Origin: Pedobacter mendelii
GTDB taxonomy: Bacteria > Bacteroidota > Bacteroidia > Sphingobacteriales > Sphingobacteriaceae
NCBI RefSeq assembly: GCF_014635725.1
Contig: NZ_BMDJ01000001.1
Span: 682,001-746,000 of the forward strand
Direction: 5' to 3'
DNA: 64,000 bases
Below the pieces are notes generated by a model. The model made no database searches. It was not told the origin of the DNA and saw only the letters and a list, made by a program, of their open reading frames with translations. Below, one piece after another: positions 7,913-17,464 of this stretch (within the stretch, counting starts at the first letter, position 1; each line of letters opens with the position of its first letter). A program made the translations under genes and the position numbers.

Positions 7913-8841
7913 ATTCCAACGATATCTTTTTTCTTTTTTTGTTTCATTGATTTGGGAATAATTTCCAAAATTTCATCTTTCAATGCATTAAGCATTCTTT
8001 TTTTAATGAAATTTTTGTTTGTAACGAGGCTAATCTCACGAACAGGTTCAGGAGATTTAAAATGTCTTATTTTATTGGTTTGCTTTGCATTTAATTCAGC
8101 TATTGCAAGTTCAGGAAGTAAGGTAGCTCCCCCATTCAAATCAACCATTCTAACTAATGTTTCTACGCTGCCAGTATTATATTCCAAACCCTGAAGCCTG
8201 TTATTTTTTGTAGATCGGCAAATATTTAAAACTTGATTCCGCATGCAATGACCTTCGTTTAAAAGCCATATATTTTCATCATTTAAATCATCAGCATCTA
8301 AAGCCTTTTTTTTATATAGCTTACTATTTTTACTAATATAACTCACAAAATTTTCATAATAAAGAGGTATTTCTATTATATTAGCATCTGTTAACGGTGT
8401 TGCCAAAATTCCACAATCCAGTACACCAGTTTTTAAATGATGAATAATATCCTCTGTAGTGTATTCCCAAATCATTAATTTAAGTTCGGGGTATTTTTCT
8501 AACATTACAGAAATAACTTCTGGCAATAAATATGGAGCAACGGTTGGGATAACACCAATTCGCAATTCACCTAAAACATCATGTTGCTGGCTGCTAATTA
8601 ACTCTTTAACTTTTCCACTTTCCTGAAGAATAATTCTGGCTTGTGCAACAATTTGAATTCCAATTTCAGTAGGACTTACCGGTTGTTTACTTCTATCAAA
8701 TATTTTTACACTAAGTAACTCTTCGAGCTTTTGCACCTGCATACTTAACGTTGGTTGGGTAACAAAACACTTATCAGCAGCGGTAACAAAACTCCTGTAA
8801 GTATCTACTGCAACAATGTATTCAAGCTGAACTAAAGTCAT
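7909..8841 (-). CDS. oxyR: LysR-type hydrogen peroxide sensor OxyR
   Basis: OxyR activates peroxide defence genes when a disulfide forms between two cysteines. The 310-residue protein has the LysR helix-turn-helix (LEYIVAVDTYRSFVTAADKC, residues 6-25, then TQPTLSMQVQKLEE) and a substrate-binding-type sensor domain. The segment EGHCMRNQVLNICRS places Cys199 and Cys208 at the same numbers as the redox pair of E. coli OxyR, which strongly supports peroxide sensing. Its stop region overlaps the decayed small gene by 4 bases. Usual OxyR targets such as catalase or dps are not adjacent; the divergent neighbour is the hexuronate operon, 570 bases away. Confidence 0.92.
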   Translation of the reverse strand: MTLVQLEYIVAVDTYRSFVTAADKCFVTQPTLSMQVQKLEELLSVKIFDRSKQPVSPTEIGIQIVAQARIILQESGKVKELISSQQHDVLGELRIGVIPTVAPYLLPEVISVMLEKYPELKLMIWEYTTEDIIHHLKTGVLDCGILATPLTDANIIEIPLYYENFVSYISKNSKLYKKKALDADDLNDENIWLLNEGHCMRNQVLNICRSTKNNRLQGLEYNTGSVETLVRMVDLNGGATLLPELAIAELNAKQTNKIRHFKSPEPVREISLVTNKNFIKKRMLNALKDEILEIIPKSMKQKKKKDIVGI

Positions 8842-8865
8842 ATAGGTAAAATTGATTTATAATTT

Positions 8866-8873
8866 CAAATATA
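8866..8873 (-). promoter_or_regulatory. -7 box for oxyR
   Basis: On the minus strand the sequence reads TATATTTG, an exact TAnnTTTG match, 24 bases before the oxyR start. No convincing -33 element was found. Confidence 0.45.
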
Positions 8874-9385
8874 TAAGTTTTAACTATGAAAGCCTTTTTT
8901 TCGTTGTTAAATAATTGTTTAAACTTGATTGATTTTTAATGCTTCCGATAACAAACTTTAGTTAATAAGTTAAGGGATTTAGCAAGGTGAAAGCCAAATC
9001 GATATTAAAAACAGACTTTAAACTTACTGATCCGGCAAAAGTGGAAACATAAACTATGTGCTTTGGCAACGATTGCATAGATTTACTTTTGGTTTTACCT
9101 TTAAACATCGTAAACTTGTTTTAATAATAACCAAGTATATTTTAACAAAAGCTAATTCATTACTTCTTTTTAAAAATTTTAGCCCTATTTTATATTTATT
9201 TATATACCACATTGTTAATCTTTATATTAATACAGATTTTAAATAAATTCGCTTCTAGCTTTTAGAAAAAACACTTGGTTATCAGATGTTGAAACATAAC
9301 GTCTAGAAAACAAACAACTTAAACCTTAAAAAAACATTATTTCTACACCTTTTAAGGTAAAATACATAAGAAATAAGTCTAAAAT
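8874..9385. other. Intergenic region between oxyR and the hexuronate operon, no gene seen
   Basis: This AT-rich 512-base stretch has no convincing gene. A 62-codon open frame at 9058-9246 is made of AT-rich low-complexity codons and has no recognisable features. It must hold control sites for the long operon downstream, but I could not identify a symmetrical LacI-type operator with confidence. Confidence 0.5.
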
Positions 9386-9393
9386 TATATTTG
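9386..9393 (+). promoter_or_regulatory. -7 box of the hexuronate operon
   Basis: TATATTTG matches TAnnTTTG exactly, 18 bases before the uxaB ATG at 9412. It is the only good match close to the first gene of the operon. Confidence 0.5.
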
Positions 9394-9411
9394 ACGAAAA
9401 ATGAATAACAA

Positions 9412-10923
9412 ATGATTTTAAGTAAAGAAAATTTAAAAAACATAAGCGGAGTAAGTGTAAAAATACCTGCAGCAGAACTTCTAGAATTGCCTGAGAAAGT
9501 AATTCAATTTGGTACTGGCGTTTTGCTAAGGGGCTTACCCGATTATTTTATAGATAAAGCGAATAAAAAAAGTATTTTTAATGGTCGTATTTTGGTTGTT
9601 AAATCAACATCGCAAGGTGGTGCCGATGCTTTTTCTAAACAAGATAACCTTTATACACTTTGCGTAAAAGGAATTGAAAATGGTGTAAACATTGAAGAAA
9701 ACACAATCAATTCTTCAATAAGCCGTGTTTTGTCAGCTTCGCAAGATTGGACTGAGATTCTAATGGCAGCGCATAATCCTGCAATGCAGGTGGTAATTTC
9801 AAATACAACGGAAGTTGGAATTGTGATGAGCGAAGACAAAATAACAGATAATCCTCCTCAATCTTACCCAGGGAAATTGCTTGCATTTTTACATGAAAGG
9901 TTTAAAGCCTTTAATGGCTCTGCAGAAAGTGGAATGGTTATCGTACCTACAGAATTAATCAGCGACAATGCCGATAAATTAAAGGAAATTTTGCTGAAGT
10001 TATCCATCCAAAATAAGTTAAGCTGGGATTTTGAACAATGGTTAAAAACTGAAAATCATTTCTGTAAAACCTTGGTGGATAGGATTGTTCCCGGCAAACT
10101 TCCTATTGAAAAGCAAAAAGCAATTGAAGCGCAGCTCGGTTATACTGATGAATTAATGATCATGGCTGAACCTTTCAGGCTTTGGGCAATAGAATCATCT
10201 AGCGAAAAAGTAAAAGAAATTCTTTCTTTCGAAAAGGCAGATAAAGGTATCTTAATTGTACCGTCAATAAATAAATTTAAAGAACTAAAACTTCGTTTGC
10301 TAAATGGAACGCATACTTTAAGCTGTGGTTTAGCCATATTATCTGGCTTTAATACTGTAAAGGAAGCAATGGCTGATGAAGTCTTTGCTAAATATGTTTC
10401 TGCCTTAATGCAGCAGGAAATTGCTAATTCTTTAGAAAATGATGAAATTACTTATAAAGATGCTGTTGATTTTTCCCTTAGTGTAATAGATCGCTTCAGC
10501 AACCCTTTTTTAGAACATCAATGGCAAGCAATTACGCTAAACTTTACCTCAAAAATGCAGATGCGTAACATGCCTTTAATAAGAAAATATTATAGCCAGA
10601 AAAACCAAGTACCACCACTTATTGCCCTTGGACTTGCGGCTTACATAATTTTTATGAATACAACAAAAGATGGCGAAAATTATGTAGCAAGTGCAAATGG
10701 GAAAAAATATCCTGTTCAGGATGAATTTGCAGAGATTTTATATAAATACTGGCAAAATCCTGAAACTGCAATTGATAATATTTTAGGAGACAGGCGCTTA
10801 TGGGACAAAAACTTAAACAACTATCCGGGTTTCAATCAGGCAATAAAAAATAATGTTGTTTTATTACAAAGTATAGGTGCAAAAGAAACAATGACTAACT
10901 TGCACACAGAAAGAATAATTTAA
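9412..10923 (+). CDS. uxaB: Tagaturonate reductase (altronate oxidoreductase)
   Basis: UxaB reduces D-tagaturonate to D-altronate with NADH in galacturonate breakdown. The 503-residue protein belongs to the long-chain mannitol dehydrogenase family: an N-terminal Rossmann region with VIQFGTGVLLRGLPDYFIDKAN (about residues 27-48), and a C-terminal catalytic domain with KLRLLNGTHTLSCGLAILSG near residue 300, where the K-x-x-x-x-N-G-x-H motif holds catalytic residues. Length matches UxaB rather than shorter mannitol dehydrogenases. It is the first gene of the operon, and uxaA starts 2 bases after its stop. Confidence 0.93.
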   Translation: MILSKENLKNISGVSVKIPAAELLELPEKVIQFGTGVLLRGLPDYFIDKANKKSIFNGRILVVKSTSQGGADAFSKQDNLYTLCVKGIENGVNIEENTINSSISRVLSASQDWTEILMAAHNPAMQVVISNTTEVGIVMSEDKITDNPPQSYPGKLLAFLHERFKAFNGSAESGMVIVPTELISDNADKLKEILLKLSIQNKLSWDFEQWLKTENHFCKTLVDRIVPGKLPIEKQKAIEAQLGYTDELMIMAEPFRLWAIESSSEKVKEILSFEKADKGILIVPSINKFKELKLRLLNGTHTLSCGLAILSGFNTVKEAMADEVFAKYVSALMQQEIANSLENDEITYKDAVDFSLSVIDRFSNPFLEHQWQAITLNFTSKMQMRNMPLIRKYYSQKNQVPPLIALGLAAYIIFMNTTKDGENYVASANGKKYPVQDEFAEILYKYWQNPETAIDNILGDRRLWDKNLNNYPGFNQAIKNNVVLLQSIGAKETMTNLHTERII

Positions 10924-10925
10924 AA

Positions 10926-12572
10926 ATGGTTACAAGAATTTTAAAAATTCATCCGAACGATAATGTATTGGTTGCCTTACAAGATTTGGCAAAAGGCGAA
11001 ACTATTATTCACGATGGAAATGAATATGTTTTACAAGATAATATTCAGGCTAAGCATAAATTTTTTATGCAGGATATGAATATTGGTGACCCCATAATGA
11101 TGTACGGTGTTTTAGTTGGAAAGGCTCAGCGCTTTATTCTGAAAGGTGGTTTAATGGATACAGAAAACACCAAACATGCATCAGATCCGTTCGAATTTCG
11201 CCCATATCACTACGAGTGGCATGCACCTGATGTAGCTAAATATGAAGGAAGAACTTTTAATGGATATATTCGCAGCGATGGCCGCGTTGGTACGGCAAAT
11301 TATTGGTTATTTATACCAACTGTTTTTTGCGAAAACCGAAATTTAGATGTAATCCGAGAAGCATTGCATAATGAATTAGGATACGCGGTAACGGATAAAT
11401 ATAAAACATATACACATCATTTGGTTGATGCCTATAAAAATGGAGAAAGTTTAGCAGAGGCTGATCCAGCTTCAATTGGCCAGGCTAATCCGGCAGCAAA
11501 CCGAATCTTTAAGAATGTTGATGGAATAAAGTTTTTAAATCATCAGGGTGGTTGTGGCGGAACTCGCCAGGATGCAGCCGTTTTAAGTAAATTATTAGCG
11601 GCTTATGCAGATCATCCGAACGTTGCAGGGATTACTGTTTTGAGTTTAGGATGTCAGAATTTACAGGTTCAGGATTTTATGGATGACCTGAAACAACGCA
11701 GTCCTAATTTTGATAAACCATTATTTATTTTCGAACAGCAACAATCGCAAAGCGAAGAACAACTAGTTAAAGAAGCAATAAGAAAAACTTTTATCGGTTT
11801 AACACAAATTAACGAGATAGAACGCCAACCGGCTCCATTGAGCAAATTAGTTTTAGGCGTAAAATGTGGTGGTAGTGATGGTTTTAGTGGTATTAGCGCT
11901 AATCCTGCTGTTGGCTATACTTCTGATTTATTGGTTGCTTTAGGCGGAACGGTTTTACTTGCAGAGTTTCCTGAACTCTGTGGAGCAGAACAGCAATTAA
12001 TTGACCGTACAAAAGATGAAACCGCAGCAAGAAAATTTATCCAGTTGATGACCTCTTACAATCAGCAGGCAGAAAATGTTGGTTCGGGTTTTTATATGAA
12101 CCCATCGCCAGGTAACATTAAAGACGGCTTAATTACCGATGCGATAAAGAGTACGGGCGCTGCAAAAAAAGGTGGCACATCACCAGTTGAAGATGTTTTA
12201 GATTATACAGAACCTGCGACAAAACCTGGTTTAAATTTAGTTTGTACGCCAGGTAACGATGTAGAAGCAACGACTGGAAAAGCAGCCTCTGGCGCAACCT
12301 TAATTTTGTTTACAACAGGTTTGGGTACACCAACAGGAAACCCGGTTTGCCCTACCATAAAAGTTTCTACAAATAATGCCCTCACAAAACGTATGGGTGA
12401 CATAATCGATATCAACTGCGGGCCAGTTATAGAAGGTTTAAAAACCATAGAAGAAATGGGTGAAGATATTCTGGAATATTGCATTAAAGCAGCCAGTGGA
12501 GAGGTAATTCCAAAAGCAGTTTTGCTTAATCAAGATGATTTTATTCCATGGAAGCGCGGAGTAAGTTTATAA
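10926..12572 (+). CDS. uxaA: Altronate dehydratase
   Basis: UxaA removes water from D-altronate to give 2-keto-3-deoxygluconate. The 548-residue protein has an N-terminal SAF-type domain (residues 1-100, with GDPIMMYGVLVGKA) and a large C-terminal catalytic domain with the conserved blocks GYIRSDGRVGTANYW, HQGGCGG, GVKCGGSDGFSG and GNPVCPTIK, whose cysteines and histidine are expected to hold the Fe site. Both halves of the enzyme are fused, as in E. coli UxaA. It starts 2 bases after uxaB, so the two are translationally coupled. Confidence 0.94.
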   Translation: MVTRILKIHPNDNVLVALQDLAKGETIIHDGNEYVLQDNIQAKHKFFMQDMNIGDPIMMYGVLVGKAQRFILKGGLMDTENTKHASDPFEFRPYHYEWHAPDVAKYEGRTFNGYIRSDGRVGTANYWLFIPTVFCENRNLDVIREALHNELGYAVTDKYKTYTHHLVDAYKNGESLAEADPASIGQANPAANRIFKNVDGIKFLNHQGGCGGTRQDAAVLSKLLAAYADHPNVAGITVLSLGCQNLQVQDFMDDLKQRSPNFDKPLFIFEQQQSQSEEQLVKEAIRKTFIGLTQINEIERQPAPLSKLVLGVKCGGSDGFSGISANPAVGYTSDLLVALGGTVLLAEFPELCGAEQQLIDRTKDETAARKFIQLMTSYNQQAENVGSGFYMNPSPGNIKDGLITDAIKSTGAAKKGGTSPVEDVLDYTEPATKPGLNLVCTPGNDVEATTGKAASGATLILFTTGLGTPTGNPVCPTIKVSTNNALTKRMGDIIDINCGPVIEGLKTIEEMGEDILEYCIKAASGEVIPKAVLLNQDDFIPWKRGVSL

Positions 12573-12650
12573 TTTGCCTCGTGATTACGATAAAATAAAT
12601 ATTTAAAGCGAAGACATTGGTTGCAAATCGGATGTCTCAAATCACATAGA

Positions 12651-14051
12651 ATGAAATCTTTTTTAGACGAAAATTTCCTGCTGGAAACTAAAACAGCGCA
12701 AACGCTTTACCATGATTTTGCAAAAGCGATGCCGATTATTGATTATCATAATCACTTAATTCCGGAGCAAATTGCAAACAATGTTCAGTTTTCAAACATT
12801 AGCCAGGTATGGCTCGCAGGTGATCATTATAAGTGGAGAGCAATGCGTGCAAACGGCGTTAATGAAAAATTCATTACCGGCAATGCTTCTGATTTTGAAA
12901 AATTTCAAAAGTGGGCAGAAACCGTTCCTTATACTTTGCGCAATCCACTTTACCATTGGACACATCTAGAGCTACAACGATATTTTGGCATTAATGAAAT
13001 ACTTTCTGGCAAAACTGCTCAAAAAATTTATGATGAATGCTCATCGAAATTGCAAACATCAGATTATTCGGTAAGAGGTTTATTGTCGAAAATGAACGTT
13101 GAAGCGGTTTGTACAACTGATGATCCGTTAGATAGTTTAAACTTTCATCAGCAACTGGCTAATGAAAATGTTAACCTAAAAATGTTACCGGCTTTTCGCC
13201 CTGATAAGGCGATGAATAGCGATGATCTTATTGGCTTGAACGATTATATTGATAAGCTAGAAAAGGTGGTAAACTCTACCATTAGCAGCTTTCAGGATTA
13301 TCTAGCTGCATTAAAAAATCGACATGATTATTTTGCATTAAACGGATGTTCTGTTTCAGATCATGGCTTAGAACAAATTTATGCTGAGGATTATACAGAA
13401 GCAGAGATAACATCAATTTTCGATAAAATAAGAACAAAATCAGTAATTTCTTACCAGGAAAACCTTCAGTTCAAATCGGCAATGCTGGTTTATTTTGCAG
13501 AATGGGATCATGAAAAAGGCTGGGTTCAACAGTACCATTTAGGCGCCTTAAGAAACAACAATACCCGAATGTTAAGTCAGTTAGGACCTGATACAGGCTG
13601 GGATTCTATCGGTGATTTTAGTCAGGCAAGAATGCTTTCTAAATTCTTAAATCGTTTAGATACGCAAGATAAATTAGCCAAAACCATTATTTACAACCTT
13701 AATCCTGCAGATAACGAATTAATCGCAACAATGATTGGAAACTTTAACGATGGCTCAATTGCAGGCAAAGTACAATTTGGTTCGGCCTGGTGGTTTTTAG
13801 ATCAAAAAGATGGAATGATAAAACAGTTAAATGCACTATCGAACATGGGCCTTTTAAGCCGTTTGGTTGGCATGCTTACTGATTCGCGTAGTTTCCTTTC
13901 TTTTCCTCGCCATGAATATTTTAGAAGAATAGTTTGTAACCTTTTTGGTAACGATGTAGAGCAAGGTGAACTGCCAAATGATTTGGAATGGATTGGAAAA
14001 ATAATACAAGACATTTCGTATTTTAACGCAAAAAATTACTTTAAATTTTAA
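12651..14051 (+). CDS. uxaC: Glucuronate/galacturonate isomerase
   Basis: UxaC interconverts galacturonate with tagaturonate and glucuronate with fructuronate, the first step of the pathway. The 466-residue protein has the amidohydrolase-like HNHL metal motif near the N-terminus (IIDYHNHLIPEQIA), VCTTDDPLDSL, and the C-terminal GRLVGMLTDSRSFLSFPRHEYFRR region (here SRLVGMLTDSRSF). An upstream TTG at 12621 would add ten residues; ATG 12651 gives the normal N-terminus and leaves a 78-base gap after uxaA. That gap contains a small hairpin (AGACAT...ATGTCT). Confidence 0.95.
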   Translation: MKSFLDENFLLETKTAQTLYHDFAKAMPIIDYHNHLIPEQIANNVQFSNISQVWLAGDHYKWRAMRANGVNEKFITGNASDFEKFQKWAETVPYTLRNPLYHWTHLELQRYFGINEILSGKTAQKIYDECSSKLQTSDYSVRGLLSKMNVEAVCTTDDPLDSLNFHQQLANENVNLKMLPAFRPDKAMNSDDLIGLNDYIDKLEKVVNSTISSFQDYLAALKNRHDYFALNGCSVSDHGLEQIYAEDYTEAEITSIFDKIRTKSVISYQENLQFKSAMLVYFAEWDHEKGWVQQYHLGALRNNNTRMLSQLGPDTGWDSIGDFSQARMLSKFLNRLDTQDKLAKTIIYNLNPADNELIATMIGNFNDGSIAGKVQFGSAWWFLDQKDGMIKQLNALSNMGLLSRLVGMLTDSRSFLSFPRHEYFRRIVCNLFGNDVEQGELPNDLEWIGKIIQDISYFNAKNYFKF

Positions 14052-14075
14052 TCAATTTGTAGTTTAAACACCTCG

Positions 14076-14093
14076 GTCTGTGTCCTCACAGAC
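14076..14093. repeat. Short palindromic hairpin between uxaC and kdgK
   Basis: GTCTGTG and CACAGAC form a perfect 7-bp stem with a TCCT loop, followed by a second GGTCTGTGG in direct orientation at about 14113. There is no T-run, so it is not a classic terminator. It looks like a dispersed palindrome or an mRNA stability element within the operon. Confidence 0.45.
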
Positions 14094-14180
14094 AGAAATA
14101 AAGCAAGTGATGGTCTGTGGGTAAGCGGATGATGTAAATAAATAAAACACAAAAATAAATTAGCCTGATAAAACCAATAA

Positions 14181-15230
14181 ATGAGCAACCAAATTTCATC
14201 CTCATTAGAAAAAGGAAAAAAAGTTTTAAGCTTTGGAGAAATTCTTCTTCGCATCTGCCCGGATATGGATGGCCATTGGCTTCAGGAAAATAAGTTACCT
14301 TTTTACATTGGTGGTGCGGAATTAAATGTTGCAACGGCTTTAGCCCTATGGAATGTACCCTCTGCATACTTATCGGCAATGCCACAAAATTCTGTTACCG
14401 AAGAAATTGCCGATTATCTAAATAAAAAAAATATTGATACATCGCCCATCGTATATAGCGGAGAACGTTTAGGTTTATACTATCTACCAAAAGGGAAAGA
14501 TTTAAAGAATGCGGGTGTAATTTATGACAGGGCAAACTCATCTTATGCCGATTTAAAAGTTAGCCAGATAAACTGGGATAAAGTTTTTGAAGGTGTAAGC
14601 TGGTTACATTTTAGTGCGATTTGCCCGGCAATTAATCAATCAATTGCTGATGTATGTGTAGAAGCACTAAAAGCTGCGACAGAAAAAAATATCACCATTT
14701 CTTTGGATTTAAACTACCGGGCCAAACTTTGGAAATACGGTAAGGACCCATTAGAGATTTTACCCGAACTTGCTAAATATTGCACCCTAATTATGGGAAA
14801 TGTTTGGGCGGCAAATAAAATGCTGGGTACTGCGCTTCATGATGATTTAAAACTAGCAGAAGGTTATGCAAAGGAAACGTTACTGCAACAGGCAATCGAT
14901 ACCTCAAAAGAAATACTAAGTTTGTCTCCATCGTGCAAAGCCGTTGCAAATACTTTCAGGTTCGATAACGGTAAAGGCATTAGATATTACACAGCACTTT
15001 ATACAAATGATAAATTAACGGTTTCGCCCGAATATGTATCAGAAGAAATTTTAGATAAAGTTGGTAGTGGCGACTGCTTTATGGCAGGTTTGATTTATGG
15101 TTTCTACAATAATTTAAGCACTGAACAAACATTAAACTTTGCTACCGCAGCAGCATACGATAAATTATATATTCCAAGCGATGCAACTACGAGTACAGTT
15201 GCAGACATAGAAAAAAGAATAATACGATGA
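14181..15230 (+). CDS. kdgK: 2-keto-3-deoxygluconate kinase (PfkB family)
   Basis: KdgK phosphorylates 2-keto-3-deoxygluconate (KDG) with ATP. The 349-residue protein is a PfkB-type ribokinase: FGEILLRICPDMDGHWLQ at the N-terminus, GGAELNVATALALW (signature 1 region), and KVGSGDCFMAGLIYG (signature 2) with the catalytic Asp298. The substrate is inferred from the operon, since PfkB kinases are poorly told apart by sequence. Its stop overlaps the eda start by 4 bases (ATGA), a sign of translational coupling with the enzyme of the next step. Confidence 0.9.
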   Translation: MSNQISSSLEKGKKVLSFGEILLRICPDMDGHWLQENKLPFYIGGAELNVATALALWNVPSAYLSAMPQNSVTEEIADYLNKKNIDTSPIVYSGERLGLYYLPKGKDLKNAGVIYDRANSSYADLKVSQINWDKVFEGVSWLHFSAICPAINQSIADVCVEALKAATEKNITISLDLNYRAKLWKYGKDPLEILPELAKYCTLIMGNVWAANKMLGTALHDDLKLAEGYAKETLLQQAIDTSKEILSLSPSCKAVANTFRFDNGKGIRYYTALYTNDKLTVSPEYVSEEILDKVGSGDCFMAGLIYGFYNNLSTEQTLNFATAAAYDKLYIPSDATTSTVADIEKRIIR

Positions 15231-15889
15231 TAAGCAATAAGCATAAAATTTTAGATGCTATTTTAGAGCAAGGCATGTTGCCACTTTTCTATCAGGATAG
15301 TGAGGAAGGCAGTATAGAAATACTTCGAACTTTATACAAAGCAGGGGTACGTGTTTTTGAGTATACGAACAGGGGGAAATCGGCTTTGCCAAATTTTAAA
15401 AAGCTTAAAGAAATTCGCGATGCTGAAATGCCAGATTTATATCTGGGTATTGGTACCATTAAAACTCCTGCAGATGCAAACGCATTTATCGAAGCCGGAA
15501 CAGATTTCATCGTTGCGCCAATTGTTAATCCTGCGGTAGCAGAAATCGCAAATAAAATTGGAATGCTTTGGATTCCTGGTTGTATGACACCAACAGAAAT
15601 TAGCATTGCGCAAGAGCATAAAGCCATGCTAATTAAAATTTTCCCTGCCAATATTTTAGGCCCTGAATTTATATCATCAATTAAAGATTTATTTGCCGGA
15701 CAATTATTTATGCCAACTGGCGGTGTAGAAATTAATGCAGAAAACTTAAAAACCTGGTTTAAATCAGGTGTTTGTGCAGTGGGTATGGGCAGTAAGTTAA
15801 TTAGTGCAGCTGTTATGAGCAAAGGCCTTTACGATGAACTTTTTGATAACACAAAATTAGCGCTTGAATTAATTCAGCAGAATAAATAA
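15227..15889 (+). CDS. eda: 2-keto-3-deoxy-6-phosphogluconate aldolase
   Basis: Eda splits KDPG into pyruvate and glyceraldehyde-3-phosphate. The 220-residue protein is a class I aldolase: Glu45 in VFEYTNRG matches the catalytic glutamate position, and Lys137 in LIKIFPA is the Schiff-base lysine. GIGTI, APIVNP and PTGGVE blocks complete the TIM barrel. The ATG overlaps the end of kdgK. The transporter gene exuT follows 19 bases after the stop. The long antisense open frame across this gene is a codon shadow. Confidence 0.95.
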   Translation: MISNKHKILDAILEQGMLPLFYQDSEEGSIEILRTLYKAGVRVFEYTNRGKSALPNFKKLKEIRDAEMPDLYLGIGTIKTPADANAFIEAGTDFIVAPIVNPAVAEIANKIGMLWIPGCMTPTEISIAQEHKAMLIKIFPANILGPEFISSIKDLFAGQLFMPTGGVEINAENLKTWFKSGVCAVGMGSKLISAAVMSKGLYDELFDNTKLALELIQQNK

Positions 15890-15908
15890 AAAGAAACAAC
15901 CTAACCAA

Positions 15909-17348
15909 ATGAACCAACTAAAAACAAGCAAATACAGATGGACAATATGTTTGCTTCTGTTTCTTGCTACCACAATAAATTATTTAGATAGGCAGGTACT
16001 TTCTTTAACATGGACTGATTTTATAAAACCAGAATTTCATTGGGATAATAATGATTATGGAAATATAACAGCTTTGTTCTCTATTTTTTATGCCATATCT
16101 ATGCTTTTTGCAGGCAGATTGGTAGATAAGTTGGATACAAAAAAAGGATTCTTATGGGCAATTGGTGTTTGGTCTGTTGGTGCATGCTTACATGCTTTTT
16201 GTGGTATCGCAACTTCAGGCGTAATTTCAGGCAATTGGTTAGTAAGTTTTGAAGGTGCAAAAGAAATTATTGCTGGCATAAATAATACCGGAATGGTTGT
16301 GTCTGTAAGTGTTACTTTATTCATCTTCGCCAGGTTTGTTTTGGCCGTTGGAGAAGCAGGAAATTTCCCCGCAGCAATTAAAGCAACGGCAGAATATTTC
16401 CCTAAAAAAGACAGGGCATTTGCAACCAGCATTTTTAACGCCGGGGCAACAGTGGGCGCACTTGCTGCACCAATTACAATTCCATTTATTGCTAAAGCTT
16501 ACGGCTGGGAAATGGCCTTCCTCATTATTGGTGCATTAGGCTTTGTATGGATGGGGCTGTGGGTGTTTGTGTATAATAAACCCGAATTGCACAAAAGAGT
16601 AAGTGCTGAAGAGTTAGCCTACATTCAACAGGATGTAATAAATGATAGAAAACTTGCTGATTATGTGGAAGAAACCAAAGAAAAAGTATCGTTTATAGAT
16701 TGTTTTAAATACAAACAAACCTGGGCATTTGCCTTTGGTAAATTTATGACCGATGGTGTTTGGTGGTTCTTTTTATTTTGGACACCAGCTTATCTAAAGT
16801 CTGTTTACGGAATGGATTCTACTCAAAGTGCACTTCCATTATTTGTACTTTATATGATTACTTTACTATCAATAATTGGTGGTTGGCTACCAACTTATTT
16901 TGTTGATAAAAAAGGAATGAACCCTTATGAAGGTAGAATGAGAGCCATGTTAATTTTTGCGTTTTTTCCCCTTTTAGCTTTGGCGGCGCAACCTTTAGGC
17001 CATATTACTTACTGGATTCCGGTAGTTATTATTGGTATTGCAGGCGCCGCACACCAAGCCTGGTCGGCTAATATTTTTTCTACCGTTGGCGATATGTTTC
17101 CTAAAAAAGCAATTGCAACCATTACCGGAATTGGGGGTATGGCAGGTGGCATAGGTGCTTTCATCATCAATAAGGGTTCTGGGGTACTGTTCGATTATAC
17201 AGGCAAAAGTAAAATCTTATTTATGGGCTTTAAGGGTGAAGAAGCTGGCTATTTCATCATATTTTCGATATGTGCTGTTTGCTACTTAATTGGCTGGACT
17301 GTAATGAAAACCCTTGTACCAAAATATAAAGTTATCGAACTAAAATAA
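15909..17348 (+). CDS. exuT: MFS hexuronate transporter
   Basis: The 479-residue membrane protein belongs to the anion:cation symporter branch of the major facilitator superfamily. It shows 12 hydrophobic segments, the NYLDRQVLSL motif in helix 1, the GRLVDKLDTKKGF loop between helices 2 and 3, and GEAGNFPAAIKATAEYFPKKDRAFATS near residue 145, which is typical of ExuT-like hexuronate permeases. The operon context makes galacturonate or glucuronate the likely substrate. Compared with E. coli ExuT there is an extra loop near residues 100-135, which may be periplasmic. Confidence 0.9.
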   Translation: MNQLKTSKYRWTICLLLFLATTINYLDRQVLSLTWTDFIKPEFHWDNNDYGNITALFSIFYAISMLFAGRLVDKLDTKKGFLWAIGVWSVGACLHAFCGIATSGVISGNWLVSFEGAKEIIAGINNTGMVVSVSVTLFIFARFVLAVGEAGNFPAAIKATAEYFPKKDRAFATSIFNAGATVGALAAPITIPFIAKAYGWEMAFLIIGALGFVWMGLWVFVYNKPELHKRVSAEELAYIQQDVINDRKLADYVEETKEKVSFIDCFKYKQTWAFAFGKFMTDGVWWFFLFWTPAYLKSVYGMDSTQSALPLFVLYMITLLSIIGGWLPTYFVDKKGMNPYEGRMRAMLIFAFFPLLALAAQPLGHITYWIPVVIIGIAGAAHQAWSANIFSTVGDMFPKKAIATITGIGGMAGGIGAFIINKGSGVLFDYTGKSKILFMGFKGEEAGYFIIFSICAVCYLIGWTVMKTLVPKYKVIELK

Positions 17349-17353
17349 TTATC

Positions 17354-17389
17354 GATTACGACTGAGTATTTCGCTCCCCAGTTGTAATC
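17354..17389. other. Hairpin between exuT and gapN
   Basis: GATTACGACTG at 17354-17364 and CAGTTGTAATC at 17379-17389 pair at 10 of 11 positions with a 14-base loop. No T-run follows. It may reduce read-through into gapN or stabilise the 3' end of the exuT mRNA. Confidence 0.4.
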
Positions 17390-17464
17390 ATCTTGTAATA
17401 AACCACAAAAACCTATACTTAACCGATAGATTAACAATAATTATAAACCCTAAAACAAACTAAA

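Noticed and set aside
8985..9052. Short GTG-started peptide ending in TDPAKVET, possibly a gene remnant
   Set aside because: Only about 21 codons with stops directly upstream; too short to support a decayed gene.
9058..9246. 62-codon open frame between oxyR and uxaB
   Set aside because: AT-rich, low-complexity translation with no domain, promoter or relatives I recognise; typical of non-coding AT-rich DNA.
15292..15822. 176-codon antisense open frame across eda
   Set aside because: Codon shadow of the aldolase gene; its translation is low-complexity and has no start context, while the sense protein has all catalytic residues.
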